Assembly (NCBI GenBank): GCA_025350665.1
Contig: JANXXJ010000362.1
Span: forward strand, 1-34,876
Direction: 5' to 3'
From: Gemmatimonadota bacterium
GTDB lineage: Bacteria > Gemmatimonadota > Gemmatimonadetes > Gemmatimonadales > GWC2-71-9
Length of the DNA: 34,876 nucleotides
Positions 26,258 to 34,876 of the stretch are shown here, one piece after another. Position 1 is the stretch's first letter. Every line of letters starts with the position of its first letter. Below the pieces are notes generated by a model, which was given only the letters and a program-made list of their open reading frames with translations, was not told the origin of the DNA and ran no database searches. Made by a program: the position numbers and the translations under genes.

Positions 26258-27040
26258 ATGACCTACTCAACTCTGCTGTACGACGTACGCGACGGAATCG
26301 CCTTCATCACCGTCAATCGCCCCGAAAAGCTGAACGCCCTGAATGCCCAGGTCATCCTGGACCTCGGGGCCGCCGTCGACCAGGTGCGCGCCGCGGCCGA
26401 TGTTCGGGCAGCCATCATCACCGGAGCCGGATCCAAATCGTTCGTCGCGGGAGCTGACATCGGCGGATTCCAGAATCTTGACGTGACCGAGGCCCGGCGG
26501 CTCTCGGCCCGGGGTTCCGGCATCTTCCGGAGCATCGAACGCAGCACCAAGCCCTACGTCGCGGCCGTGAACGGCTTCGCCCTGGGTGGTGGCTGCGAAC
26601 TGGCCATGGCGTGTCACATCCGGATCGCGAGCGAGAATGCCAAATTCGGCCAGCCCGAAGTGAAGCTCGGTATCCCCCCGGGTTACGGCGGCACGATCCG
26701 CCTCGCCCGTCTGGTCGGCAAGGGCCGGGCGATCGAACTCCTGACGTCCGGCGCCATGATCGACGCACGCGAGGCCCACCGGATCGGGCTGGTGAACCAC
26801 GTCCACCCCGCGGACCAGCTCCAGGCCGAAGCGGAGAAGCTGACCCGGACCATCATGGCCAACGCTCCGCTCGCCGTGGCCACGTGCATCGACCTCGTGA
26901 ATCTCCAGGAAAGCCTGCAGATGGACGACGCGCTGGCGCTCGAATCGGCAATGTTCGCGATGTTGTTCCAGACGGCCGACGCCACCGAAGGCACCTCGGC
27001 GTTCCTGGAAAAGCGGGCCCCGAACTTCAAGGGCCAGTAG
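26258..27040 (+). CDS. Enoyl-CoA hydratase/isomerase (crotonase family)
   Basis: A 260-aa crotonase-fold enzyme, most likely hydrating trans-2-enoyl-CoA in beta-oxidation. The oxyanion-hole segment FVAGADIGGF (62-71) and the FALGGGCELAMA segment (108-119) are intact. The two Glu residues needed for hydratase activity are present at 114 (GGGCE) and 134 (FGQPE), with the family spacing of 20. The start ATG 26258 (MTYSTLLYDVRDGIAFITVN) fits the family; the frame is open further upstream but not crotonase-like and overlaps the kinase remnant antisense. No clear ribosome binding site is seen. It lies six bases before recF, an unusual partner. Confidence 0.92.
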   Translation: MTYSTLLYDVRDGIAFITVNRPEKLNALNAQVILDLGAAVDQVRAAADVRAAIITGAGSKSFVAGADIGGFQNLDVTEARRLSARGSGIFRSIERSTKPYVAAVNGFALGGGCELAMACHIRIASENAKFGQPEVKLGIPPGYGGTIRLARLVGKGRAIELLTSGAMIDAREAHRIGLVNHVHPADQLQAEAEKLTRTIMANAPLAVATCIDLVNLQESLQMDDALALESAMFAMLFQTADATEGTSAFLEKRAPNFKGQ

Positions 27041-27046
27041 GCGATC

Positions 27047-28144
27047 GTGAACGTTCAGCAGGTTCATGCCACGGGGTTCCGCAACATCGGCCGCCTCGAA
27101 CTCGACCTCCCCCGGGAGGGTGCGATCTTTCTCGGGCCCAACGGCCAAGGCAAGACGAACCTGCTCGAAGCGATCTACTACCCGGTCCTGTTCCGGAGCC
27201 TCCGTTCCGCCAGGGATACCGAGCTGATCCGGCACGGCGAGTCCGGTTTCCGGGTTCGGCTCGACCTGACCGACCCCACCGGGCCCCGGTCCATCGAAGC
27301 GGGCTTCCTGGCGGCCGGCCGGAGAAAACGCGTGGCGGTCGACGGCGCCGAACCGGCTCGAATGAACGACGCCCTCGGGGTCTGGCTGGCGGTCGCGTTT
27401 CTGCCGAGTGACGTGGCGTTGATTTCCGGCGGAGCGTCGGAACGACGCCAGTTTCTCGACCGGGCCCTCGCGCTCTCCGATCCGCGCTACCTGAGGAATC
27501 TCCGGCACTACCGGGCGGCGATCGAGCAACGGAACGCCGCCCTGCGAAAGGGCGATGCCCCGTCCGCGGCGGCGTTCGACCCCCTGGTGGCCCGCTATGG
27601 CGCCCCGGTCATCGCCGCCCGGCTGGCCTGGGCCGAGCGGTGCGGGCCCGCCTGGCGGGACGTCTGCGCCACGTTAGGCGAGCCCATGGCCGTTTCGTTC
27701 GCGTACCGGGGCCGTCCGGAGCTGGTCGATCCCGACGCCTGGCCCGCCGCCCTGGCGGACGCCCGGGGTCGTGACCTGGCCACCGCGGCCACCAGCGTGG
27801 GCCCGCACCGGGACGACCTGACGCTGAGCCTGGGCCAGGTTCCGCTGCGCGTTGCCGGTTCGACCGGGCAGCAACGGACCGCGGCCATCGCCCTCAAGCT
27901 GGTCGAATGGGACACCCTGGCGGAAGCCAGCGGGTCGCCGCCGGCGCTGCTCCTGGACGACGTGTTCGCCGAACTCGACCGGGACCGGCAGGACCGGCTG
28001 GCGGCACGGCTGCTGCACACCCCGGGCTGCCAGGTCTTGGTGACCGCGCCAAGGCCCGACGAGCTTCCGGACGCCCTGCACTTGCCCGTGTTCGACGTCA
28101 TCCGCGGCGAGGTGACCCGCCGGACAGCGCCGCGGGCCGCATGA
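27047..28144 (+). CDS. recF: DNA replication and repair protein RecF
   Basis: SMC-like ATPase that helps load RecA at gapped DNA. 365 aa, starting at GTG. Walker A is GPNGQGKTNLLEAIYY (about residues 30-45), the signature helix region is RVAGSTGQQRT, and Walker B is ALLLDDVFAELD. SVGPHRDDL, a strong RecF mark, is near residue 249. RecF often lies in the dnaA-dnaN-recF-gyrB cluster; here the upstream neighbour is an enoyl-CoA hydratase and no dnaN or gyrB is in view. Its TGA overlaps the dciA ATG. Confidence 0.97.
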   Translation: MNVQQVHATGFRNIGRLELDLPREGAIFLGPNGQGKTNLLEAIYYPVLFRSLRSARDTELIRHGESGFRVRLDLTDPTGPRSIEAGFLAAGRRKRVAVDGAEPARMNDALGVWLAVAFLPSDVALISGGASERRQFLDRALALSDPRYLRNLRHYRAAIEQRNAALRKGDAPSAAAFDPLVARYGAPVIAARLAWAERCGPAWRDVCATLGEPMAVSFAYRGRPELVDPDAWPAALADARGRDLATAATSVGPHRDDLTLSLGQVPLRVAGSTGQQRTAAIALKLVEWDTLAEASGSPPALLLDDVFAELDRDRQDRLAARLLHTPGCQVLVTAPRPDELPDALHLPVFDVIRGEVTRRTAPRAA

Positions 28145-28500
28145 CGCGGATGAGGCGGGACAACCGCCGACCGGCCCCGTTAGGCGACCTTCTCGACGCC
28201 TATCTTGACCGGACCAAGCTCACGCCGCGGCTCGACCTGGCCAGCGCAGTGGAGCGCTGGGCCGTGATCGTGGGAGAACGAGTCGCGGCCAACGCCCAGG
28301 CCGAGGCGGTCTCCGCCGACGGCGTCCTCTGGGTCCGGGTCCGTTCCTCTCCCTGGGCCATGGAGCTATCGCTGATGGCGCCGCGACTCCTGGCCGTGTT
28401 GAACGAGGGGCGAGACGGCAAGATCCGCGAGCTGCGGTGCCGCGTCGGACTCGCCCCCGCGCCCGAGGCCGGCCCCCCCGGCGAAGGTTCACAACCGTGA
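28141..28500 (+). CDS. dciA: DUF721 protein, DciA-type replicative helicase loader
   Basis: A 119-residue protein of the DUF721 family. DciA is the helicase operator that replaces DnaC/DnaI in most bacteria and loads DnaB. The N-terminal KH-like domain carries the family pattern [20 protein letters not shown] and [20 protein letters not shown], followed by a short Pro/Gly-rich tail. The start ATG 28141 overlaps the recF stop (ATGA), and its TGA overlaps the msrB GTG, so recF, dciA and msrB should be co-translated. recF-dciA adjacency is common and supports the call. Confidence 0.9.
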   Translation: MTRMRRDNRRPAPLGDLLDAYLDRTKLTPRLDLASAVERWAVIVGERVAANAQAEAVSADGVLWVRVRSSPWAMELSLMAPRLLAVLNEGRDGKIRELRCRVGLAPAPEAGPPGEGSQP

Positions 28501-28895
28501 CCGACGAGACACCCAAGACCGACGCTGAATGGCGTGCCACGCTGACGGCGGACCAGTACCGCGTCCTCCGCCAGCAGGGAACGGAACGGGCCTTTACAGG
28601 GGCCTATTGGGACTCCCACGACGGCGGAGTCTACCGATGCGCGGGGTGCGGCGCCGAGGTGTTCGACGCCAGCACCAAGTTCGACTCGGGTTCAGGGTGG
28701 CCCAGCTTCTCAGCCCCGAAGGCGGCGACCGCGGTCGGAGAAACCACCGACACCAGCCACGGCATGCAACGCACCGAAGTTCACTGCGCCCGGTGCGGCG
28801 GCCATCTCGGTCATGTCTTCCCGGACGGGCCGCGGCCGACCGGACTGCGCTACTGCATCAACTCGATCTCGCTCCGGCTCGACCCGTCGAAATGA
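28497..28895 (+). CDS. msrB: Peptide-methionine (R)-S-oxide reductase MsrB
   Basis: Repairs oxidised methionine in proteins, 132 aa, starting at GTG 28497 (the frame is open upstream but inside dciA). The domain is complete: DSGSGWPSF (63-71), zinc-binding pairs CAGC (48/51) and CARC (97/100), GHVFPDGP, and the catalytic Cys 120 in LRYCINS. No signal peptide, so cytoplasmic. The GTGA overlap with dciA makes it the last gene of the recF unit; why a repair reductase sits here is not evident from sequence. Confidence 0.96.
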   Translation: MTDETPKTDAEWRATLTADQYRVLRQQGTERAFTGAYWDSHDGGVYRCAGCGAEVFDASTKFDSGSGWPSFSAPKAATAVGETTDTSHGMQRTEVHCARCGGHLGHVFPDGPRPTGLRYCINSISLRLDPSK

Positions 28896-28940
28896 CCCGC
28901 CGGCCCCCTACATTCCGGGCCGGCCACCAGTTCCTCCAGG

Positions 28941-30065
28941 CTACAGCTTGACGGTTGGCGTCCGCTGGGCCACGGGCGGCAGTGCCGGAAAATCCGTGAA
29001 TGGCTTGTCCTGGTACCAGTAGCAACACGAGTAAAAATTGTCGCCCCGGTCGTTGGCGTGACCGTGCTCGATCGTGTGCTTGAGATACTTCGTAAAGGTG
29101 ACCGGATTGTCCCCGTGGAACCGGTAGCAGCAGTAGCGTCCGCCGGTCCGCTCGGGGCTCTGAATCAGCGGGGCGCCGTACTGGTGATGGGAAAAAGGTC
29201 GAGCGCCCTGACGGCCGCCGAAGTTCCAGCTGCCCAGGAAGTAGTCCTCGGACCCGGTCCCGATGATCGCGGGCCTGGACGGATCGTCCACGAAGATCAT
29301 GTCATCCCCTTCCCCCATCCAGCCTTCGGCGTTCTGCACCACGCCGAGGGTCACCCCCATGAGGTGGCCCTGGCCCCGGGTCTCGCAGAACACGTAGTTG
29401 GTCGACCCGTCCGGATTCTTCCGATCGGCGAGGTGCTGGGTGGTGTTGGGCGTGGCCTGGCGATACTGGGCATGGAAATAGAGCGCGTCCGCCGGAAGCT
29501 CGTCCATCTCGAGGTAGTCGATGTTGGAGTAGAATGCGCCGACGTCGGTCCGGCCCTCATTGGTGACGGTGAGACGCGCGCCGCGGCGATACGGCATCGT
29601 GAAGTAGCAATTGAGCGACTGGCCCGGGCTGCACGCGAGATACTGACTTTCGAAGATCACGTAATCGGCGACGTTCAGGCCGAAGAAATCACCGATCGGG
29701 GTCTCGATGCTTGGCTTGTCGTTGCCGTCCCACCAGGCTCGAAGGACCAGCTCCTTCAGGTGGAGGGAACTATCGGCGGCAATCGTGAACCAGACATGGG
29801 TGATGGCGCCGGCACCGGTCGCCCGGAAGATCTCCTGCTCGCCGCCGGCCTTGATTTCCCACCAGTCGTGATTGCCACCGGTCGGATCGTGACTCGAAAA
29901 TTTCTTCGAGCGGTACGCCTGGGCGCGGGCGTATTTCGGCAGCCAGTCGGACCCGCCGGCCGCGGCGGCCCGGGGGAGGGTCGCGGCGGCCATCGGGGTA
30001 ACGCCGGCGAGGCCGGCCAGCCCGGTACCGCCGACGAGTTGCTGGACGAAGTGTCTCCGGGACAT
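28941..30065 (-). CDS. DUF2961 / GH172 family glycoside hydrolase, Tat-exported
   Basis: A 374-aa secreted enzyme. The N-terminus SRRHFVQQLVGGTGLAGLAG is a twin-arginine signal, so it is exported folded. The body has the DUF2961 pattern (HVWFTIAADS, WWDGNDKPSIETPIGDFFG, and the hallmark GTGSEDYFLGSWNFG). Glu 252 (MGEGDD) and Glu 273 (GSEDY), 21 residues apart, match the spacing of the two catalytic Glu as I recall them for the characterised GH172 enzyme. Known members act on fructose dianhydride and D-arabinan. It is the last gene of the sugar operon, 24 bases after the binding protein, with GGAAGAG before the ATG. It probably releases the sugar that the transporter imports. Confidence 0.9.
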   Translation of the reverse strand: MSRRHFVQQLVGGTGLAGLAGVTPMAAATLPRAAAAGGSDWLPKYARAQAYRSKKFSSHDPTGGNHDWWEIKAGGEQEIFRATGAGAITHVWFTIAADSSLHLKELVLRAWWDGNDKPSIETPIGDFFGLNVADYVIFESQYLACSPGQSLNCYFTMPYRRGARLTVTNEGRTDVGAFYSNIDYLEMDELPADALYFHAQYRQATPNTTQHLADRKNPDGSTNYVFCETRGQGHLMGVTLGVVQNAEGWMGEGDDMIFVDDPSRPAIIGTGSEDYFLGSWNFGGRQGARPFSHHQYGAPLIQSPERTGGRYCCYRFHGDNPVTFTKYLKHTIEHGHANDRGDNFYSCCYWYQDKPFTDFPALPPVAQRTPTVKL

Positions 30066-30089
30066 TGAGGATCTCTTCCGTTTCGGGGC

Positions 30090-31055
30090 TCAGGGTTTGG
30101 TGATGCGTTCGGTCGGCAACGTGATCCGATGGGGCACGGCTTCTTTCCGGAAAATCCGATTGGCGATCTCGACGGCTTCCTTGCCGCCGGTGGGATAGAC
30201 GAACGTCGCGGCCAGTTTGCCATCCTGGACCGCCTGACGGCCGCCGTCGAGGCCGGGAAGCCCGTCGATGCCGATGAACCGGATCGAACGCTCACGGCCC
30301 TTGGCCTTGGCGGCGAGGAAGGCGCCGACCGCCATCGGATCGTTGTGGGCGTAGACCAGGTCAATGACAGACTGGGCCTGCAGCGCCGCCTCCATCTGGG
30401 TGACCGCCTCCTCCCGGAGCCAGTTGGCTACCGGATCGTGGACGATCCTGATCCCGGGAAACCTGGCGATCGCCTCGCGAAAACCGTCACTTCGGTCGCG
30501 GGCGGGGCTCGAACCCGGGAGTCCCTTGATCTCGACGACCGCACCCTTGCCGCCCAGCAACTCGGCCGCGTAGTCCCCGGCCGCCTTCCCGATGGCCCGG
30601 TTGTCGGCGCCAATGAATGCGGTGTACGTGTCGCCCTCGATCTCCCGGTCGAGCACGATGACCGGGATCCCGGCCCCGAAGGCCCGTTTGACCACCGCGG
30701 TCAGCGGCTTGGCTTCGTTCGGGGAAATGATCAGAAGATCGATCTTCTGGCGGAGAAAATTCTCGACATCCGCCACTTGTTTGGCGTTGTCCTGCTGGGC
30801 GTCGGCGTAGACGATCTCGATATCGGGAAAGTCCTTCGCCCTGGCGGCGACCTCGGCGTTCATGGCCACTCGCCACGGCTCACCGAGATTCGCCTGGGAA
30901 AACCCGACCAGGTGTTTGCCCTGCTGCTGCCGGCCGCAGCCGGCCAGGAGAATGGCCAGGGCCGCGGCAGCCAGTGCGTCAGGCAGGGCGGCGGCGCTGG
31001 AGCCAGACCGCCGCGATGATGATGATGCCTTTGAGAATGAGCTGAAGATTCGCAT
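30090..31055 (-). CDS. Sugar-binding lipoprotein, RbsB-like ABC substrate-binding protein
   Basis: A 321-aa periplasmic binding protein of the ribose/galactose type. After a Ser-rich N-terminus, a hydrophobic stretch ends in the lipobox ILLAGC, making it a lipoprotein. The two lobes carry VGFSQANLGEPWR, IDLLIISPNEAKPLTA, GIPVIVLDREIEGD and AHNDPMAVGAFLAAKAKG, all typical. The start is uncertain: the ATG at 31055 lies 77 bases inside the upstream ABC gene, yet no closer ATG, GTG or TTG precedes the lipobox. Ligand unknown; the operon suggests a deoxy-hexose or pentose. Confidence 0.92.
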   Translation of the reverse strand: MRIFSSFSKASSSSRRSGSSAAALPDALAAAALAILLAGCGRQQQGKHLVGFSQANLGEPWRVAMNAEVAARAKDFPDIEIVYADAQQDNAKQVADVENFLRQKIDLLIISPNEAKPLTAVVKRAFGAGIPVIVLDREIEGDTYTAFIGADNRAIGKAAGDYAAELLGGKGAVVEIKGLPGSSPARDRSDGFREAIARFPGIRIVHDPVANWLREEAVTQMEAALQAQSVIDLVYAHNDPMAVGAFLAAKAKGRERSIRFIGIDGLPGLDGGRQAVQDGKLAATFVYPTGGKEAVEIANRIFRKEAVPHRITLPTERITKP

Positions 31056-33516
31056 CGACGTTGTTGAGCCCCATGCTGTTGTTGATGATACCGATGGTGA
31101 GGATGCCGATCAGAGTGCCGCCGACCGAGCCGACCCCGCCACTCAGACTGGTCCCCCCGATCACGACGGCCGCGATGGCATCGAGTTCGTAGGACACGCC
31201 GTCGTTGGGATTGCCCTGCTCCAGCTGAGCGCAGTGAATCAGCCCGGCGAGCCCGGCCAGGACCGCCGCAAGCACGTAGACGCTGCCTTGATGCCAGGCC
31301 ACTCGCACGCCCGCCAGCCGGGCCGCCGACTCATTGTCGCCGACCGCGTAGAGGTAGCGCCCGCTCCGGGTTCGCGCCAGAAGGAGATGAACGCCCAGGG
31401 CCGCGATCCCGAACAGGAGCGCCGGCGCCGGCAGATACGGCAGCAGCGGCGCCGCGATGGCGTGAACCGATTCGGGCGCCCCGCCCGGGCCAAACCCCAA
31501 GGGAATCGCAGTGCCCCCGCTCAGGAAACGGGCCGCGCCGCGCGCCGCCCCCATGGTGGCGAGCGTGGCGATGAACGCCGGCAGTCGCCACCGCGCGACC
31601 ACCACGCCGTTGAGAAGGCCCCAGGCCGCGCTCACGGCGATCACCACGAGGGCGGTGGCCGCGAGGCCGAGGCCGCCCTTCATCAGCAGCCAGGCGGTCA
31701 AGGTGGCCCCGAGGGCAAGCACCGACCCGACCGAGAGATCGATCCCGCCGGAGATAACCACGGCGGTCATCCCGACGGCGAGGATGCCCTTCTCCGACAC
31801 CTGGCGAAGAATGTCGGTGAGATTGCCGAGGTCGAGAAACACTGGCATTCCGCCGCGCACCGGCGAGAAACCGACGGCCAGGATCGCGACCAGAGCCAGC
31901 CCGAACCCGCCGGCGTGTCGCATCAGCCGGACCCTCCATCCATCGGCGGGCAACCCGGACCCGCCCGGTCCGCCCGAATGACCGGGCTCCGACGCGCTCG
32001 GGCCAGCCGGAGCCGAGGCGGCCGCCGCCAGGACCGTCTCCTCGTTCGCCTCGCCGTGAGCGAAGTTGGCAACCACCTGCCCCTGGCGGAACACCACCAC
32101 CCGGTGGCACTGACCGAGAATTTCCGCCATCTCGGACGAGCAGAGAACCACGCCGAACCCCCGGGCGGCGAGGGCCCGCAGTTCCCGATAGATCTCAGCC
32201 TTGGCCTTGAGATCGATGCCACGGGTCGGTTCGTCGAGCAGGAGGACCCGGGGGGAAGCAAACAGGCAGCGCGCGAGCAGCGCCTTCTGCTGGTTGCCGC
32301 CACTCAGAGTCTCGATCGGAACGGCGGCGCTCGCGGCTTTGACGCCGGTATCGGCCATCAGGCGATCGACGACCACCCGTTCCCAGGCCCGGTCGATCCA
32401 GCCCGCGCGGCTCACCCGGCCCAGCGACGAGATGGAAATGTTCCGGTCAAGGCCGAGCCGAGGGAAGATTCCATCGGCTTTGCGCTCCTCGGGCAGCATC
32501 ACCAGCCCGCGATCGCGGGCCTCGGCGGGAGTCGCGGGAACGTAGCGGAAGCCGTCCAGCACGATGGTCCCGGTCACCGGGCGCGGGAGGCCGCCGACCA
32601 GCGCCAGCAGAATGTCGGTACGGCCGGCCCCGACCAGCCCGGCGAAGCCGACGATCTCACCGACCCTCACGGTAAACGAGACGTCCCGAATCCGGTGCGC
32701 GCCGGGCCGGGCCGGGTCCGGCGTCGAGAGGCCCTCGACCCGAAGCAGTTCGGCCGCCCCGGCCGGTATCGGAGCGAGTTCGCCCGACTCAATCTCCCGT
32801 CCCACCATCAGCCGAACCATCTCGGCCTCGGCGGCACCCCGGCCGATCGTGGTGACCCGGACGCCGTCCCGCAGGACCGTGATCCGATCGGCCAGCCGGC
32901 CAACCTCGCCGAGCTGATGCGAGATGTAGATGACCCCCGCGCCCCGGCTCGCCAGCATCCGCACGATGCCCTCGAGTCGCTCCCCCTCCGCCCTGCCTAA
33001 CGCGGCGGTCGGCTCGTCCATGATGAGAATCCTGGCCTGAGAGGACAAGGCTCGGGCAATCGCCACCATCTGCCGATCGGCGGCGTCGAGTTGTCCTACC
33101 AGTGCGGCCGGCACCAGATGACCGGCCCCAACCGTCTCCAGGGCGGCCCGGGCCCGCCGCGTGAGCTCGGTCCGATCGATCAGACCGGCCGGGCCGCGCG
33201 GCTCCCTGCCGAGAAAGATGTTTTCCGCGACCGACAACGACCGAACCAGCTGCAGTTCCTGGGGGATGACCGCAATCCCGGCCGCCAACGCCGCTCGAGG
33301 CGAGTCGAACGTCCGGCGGACACCGTCGACCAGGACGCTGCCCTCGTAGCCGTGCACTTCCCCGGTCAGCACCTTCACCAAGGTTGACTTGCCGGCTCCG
33401 TTCTCGCCGATCAGGGCATGGACCTCCCCGGGGAGGAGAGTGAAATCGATGCCGGCGAGGGCCCTGACCCCCGGGAATTGCATCTCCATGCCGCGGGCTT
33501 CGAGCAGCGGGTTCAT
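30979..33516 (-). CDS. Sugar ABC transporter, ATPase and permease fused (RbsA-RbsC type)
   Basis: An 845-aa chain joining what are normally two genes. Residues 1 to about 500 are a double ABC ATPase of the RbsA type: Walker A GENGAGKSTL, a degenerate first signature (LDAADRQMV), Walker B ILIMDEPTAAL; then the second domain with GLVGAGRTDILL, SGGNQQKALLARCL and LLLDEPTRGIDL. A Ser/Gly/Pro-rich linker (about 515-545) leads into the permease, with the RbsC signature SGGIDLSVGSVLALG and about eight to ten membrane helices. The start is ATG 33516 (MNPLLEARG); the frame is open further upstream but overlaps the isomerase gene. 22 bases separate it from the isomerase. Confidence 0.93.
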   Translation of the reverse strand: MNPLLEARGMEMQFPGVRALAGIDFTLLPGEVHALIGENGAGKSTLVKVLTGEVHGYEGSVLVDGVRRTFDSPRAALAAGIAVIPQELQLVRSLSVAENIFLGREPRGPAGLIDRTELTRRARAALETVGAGHLVPAALVGQLDAADRQMVAIARALSSQARILIMDEPTAALGRAEGERLEGIVRMLASRGAGVIYISHQLGEVGRLADRITVLRDGVRVTTIGRGAAEAEMVRLMVGREIESGELAPIPAGAAELLRVEGLSTPDPARPGAHRIRDVSFTVRVGEIVGFAGLVGAGRTDILLALVGGLPRPVTGTIVLDGFRYVPATPAEARDRGLVMLPEERKADGIFPRLGLDRNISISSLGRVSRAGWIDRAWERVVVDRLMADTGVKAASAAVPIETLSGGNQQKALLARCLFASPRVLLLDEPTRGIDLKAKAEIYRELRALAARGFGVVLCSSEMAEILGQCHRVVVFRQGQVVANFAHGEANEETVLAAAASAPAGPSASEPGHSGGPGGSGLPADGWRVRLMRHAGGFGLALVAILAVGFSPVRGGMPVFLDLGNLTDILRQVSEKGILAVGMTAVVISGGIDLSVGSVLALGATLTAWLLMKGGLGLAATALVVIAVSAAWGLLNGVVVARWRLPAFIATLATMGAARGAARFLSGGTAIPLGFGPGGAPESVHAIAAPLLPYLPAPALLFGIAALGVHLLLARTRSGRYLYAVGDNESAARLAGVRVAWHQGSVYVLAAVLAGLAGLIHCAQLEQGNPNDGVSYELDAIAAVVIGGTSLSGGVGSVGGTLIGILTIGIINNSMGLNNVDANLQLILKGIIIIAAVWLQRRRPA

Positions 33517-33538
33517 CGGCGGAAGCGGCCGACCATCG

Positions 33539-34876
33539 TTACGCCCGGTACTCGGGCGCCTGATGCCGGTCGAGCGCGTCATGAACATCGCCGCAAAGGC
33601 TCACCCGCATCCCCATCGCCCGGGCCATGCCGGCCTTGATCATCAGGGCCTGGGTGGCGGCGACCGGGTCGGGGGCGTAGACCACCTGGATATGATTGGC
33701 TTGATGACGGGCCATCAACTGATCGCGAGACACGCCATACAAGACGGCATGCATGATCGGCCACTGCGGCGTGGTCGAGCGCCACCGACGGGCAGTTTCC
33801 TCCTCCGACAGGCGAACCACGCCGCCGCGACCGATGTCCATATGGAGCGCGTCGTCCGCCACAAAGATCCGGCTCCAGACGATCTCCCCCGGGCGACTGA
33901 CCCCTTTCATGGTCGATCCCCCCCGGGGGAAATACATGGCGGGTTGTCGTTCGCCGGTGGCCCCGGCATAGCCGTCGATGAAATGGGAGGCCGGAGCCGC
34001 GCCCGAAATTTCGAACAGCCAGACGAATTCGTTCACGCCCCGATCGGTCGCCGGGGCGCCCCACCGGATATCGTGGAGCGTGGTGGACGGGTCCATGCCC
34101 AGGTCGCGCCAGACGAGGTCGGTGAGGAGCGCGTCTACGCCGGCGCATTCGTCGACCTCGTTGAAATGCGGAAGGGCCCGGCCCGCGAACAGTTCGGTGC
34201 CATCGGGATCCCGCACGGGCGGCCGATCGGGATTGTTGAGCAACCCTTCGGCCAGGTCGGAGGCGACGCAGGTGTCCTTGAGGCCTTGCTGGTACTGGAT
34301 TCCGATCGCGGCGCAACCGAAGTCCCGTGCCAGTCGAACGGCCGCGTCGTACATCTTGAGCCCCTCGAGGACCTGTCCCTCGGTCAGCTCGGTGGCCTCG
34401 TCGGACCCGAGGTTGAACTGCATGCCTCGGTGCCGGAGCCAGGCGAGGTGCGCCGTGGCAACCGGGTCGGGCACCCTCTGCATGGCGGCGAAGAGGGCGC
34501 TCTGGCTCAGACGCTCCTTGAACAGGCCGATCCGATGAAGGAGATGGTCGGGAATGATGGCGTTGTACATCCCCATGCAGCCTTCATCGAAGACGCCGAG
34601 GATCGCCTGATCGCGCATTAGCGTCTCGCCCAACCGGGCGCCACGCTCCCGATCGGCGGCGTGCGCGGCGCCGAAGGCCTGATCCGTCAGGGCACGGACA
34701 TGGGAGAGATCGTGTTTGATGTGCCCGGTGGCCAGCCACTCCCTCAAGGCGTCGATCGCGAACGGATCGGAGACATCCTTGCTCCAGATGGTGCTGAACC
34801 GGATGCCCGCCTTCGTCAGCGAGCCGTTCAGGTTGAGGAGGCCGACCAGTCCCGGCCACTGCCCGCTCCAGTTGGC
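33539..34876 (-). CDS. L-fucose/L-arabinose-isomerase-like protein, 5' end cut by the window
   Basis: The minus-strand frame is open to the window edge, beginning [20 protein letters not shown], so the true start is outside. The visible 445 residues match the sugar isomerase superfamily of L-fucose and L-arabinose isomerases, with [29 protein letters not shown] and [12 protein letters not shown]. These enzymes convert an aldose to a ketose with a divalent metal; likely metal-site residues are among the Glu/His in these segments, but I cannot assign them. It is the first gene seen of the sugar operon, so the substrate is probably a fucose- or arabinose-type sugar. Confidence 0.85.
   Translation of the reverse strand, partial: ANWSGQWPGLVGLLNLNGSLTKAGIRFSTIWSKDVSDPFAIDALREWLATGHIKHDLSHVRALTDQAFGAAHAADRERGARLGETLMRDQAILGVFDEGCMGMYNAIIPDHLLHRIGLFKERLSQSALFAAMQRVPDPVATAHLAWLRHRGMQFNLGSDEATELTEGQVLEGLKMYDAAVRLARDFGCAAIGIQYQQGLKDTCVASDLAEGLLNNPDRPPVRDPDGTELFAGRALPHFNEVDECAGVDALLTDLVWRDLGMDPSTTLHDIRWGAPATDRGVNEFVWLFEISGAAPASHFIDGYAGATGERQPAMYFPRGGSTMKGVSRPGEIVWSRIFVADDALHMDIGRGGVVRLSEEETARRWRSTTPQWPIMHAVLYGVSRDQLMARHQANHIQVVYAPDPVAATQALMIKAGMARAMGMRVSLCGDVHDALDRHQAPEYRA

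Noticed and set aside
26267-27529. Minus-strand open frame of about 420 codons
   Set aside because: It is antisense to the enoyl-CoA hydratase and recF, which carry intact catalytic motifs.
30862-33000. Plus-strand open frame of about 712 codons
   Set aside because: It lies opposite the fused ABC transporter. The translation is Arg/Pro/Gly/Asp-rich with no motif, a typical shadow.
33389-34621. Plus-strand open frame of about 410 codons
   Set aside because: It is antisense to the isomerase gene and the start of the ABC gene. No recognisable domain.

Overview
The window is GC-rich, dense with genes, and full of four-base (ATGA/GTGA) or one-base start/stop overlaps. The gene content (a cbb3 oxidase with fused CcoN-CcoO, a cysteine-type CcmE, a DUF1611/DgcN protein, a PspA locus, DciA and RecF) suggests an aerobic, Gram-negative-type environmental bacterium. 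Gemmatimonadota or a relative is my best guess, inferred from gene style and not from any marker gene. I see no rRNA, tRNA, CRISPR array, insertion sequence or phage gene, so this looks like ordinary chromosome.

Bases 1-10141 (+) hold respiration and metal handling. A P1B-type metal ATPase, cut by the window start, is followed by a cbb3 cytochrome oxidase operon: ccoNO fusion, ccoQ, single-heme ccoP, ccoG, fixH-like, a TauE/UreH-like membrane protein, ccoI copper ATPase and ccoS. This covers the structural subunits and most of the copper-delivery and assembly factors. A DUF1611 (DgcN-like) gene converges on ccoS, and their stop codons overlap.

Bases 11296-14776 (-) are the most unusual part. 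PspA and a YbjN-domain protein are preceded by seven small genes, all translationally coupled by overlapping start/stop codons. Their products share a C-terminal motif of the form EER[VLA][DE]F[STA]ER[LMV]L, usually after a membrane segment, a G/S-P-x-G-xAxARR-x-x-G patch and a coiled coil. They resemble PspB in layout. One of them, 56 residues long, is only apparent from the coding frame and the overlaps. The array has its own TATAAT element and a repeat-rich upstream region. I propose it is an expanded PspB-like membrane-stress complex.

Bases 14843-25239 hold uvrA (-), then on the + strand a divergent ATP-grasp enzyme, a TPR protein, a transglutaminase-fold protein that lacks the catalytic cysteine, an ABC ATPase with a large exporter-type membrane subunit, a UUCG-loop terminator and a lipoprotein of unknown function.

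Bases 25441-28895 hold ccmE of the CxxxY type (-), a degraded C-terminal piece of a glycerol-kinase-like gene, then enoyl-CoA hydratase, recF, dciA and msrB on the + strand.

Bases 28941-34876 (-) are a sugar-use operon, in transcription order: an L-fucose/L-arabinose-isomerase-like enzyme (cut by the window end), an ABC ATPase fused to its permease, a sugar-binding lipoprotein, and a Tat-exported DUF2961/GH172 glycosidase. Together they could release, import and isomerise a sugar from an extracellular glycan.
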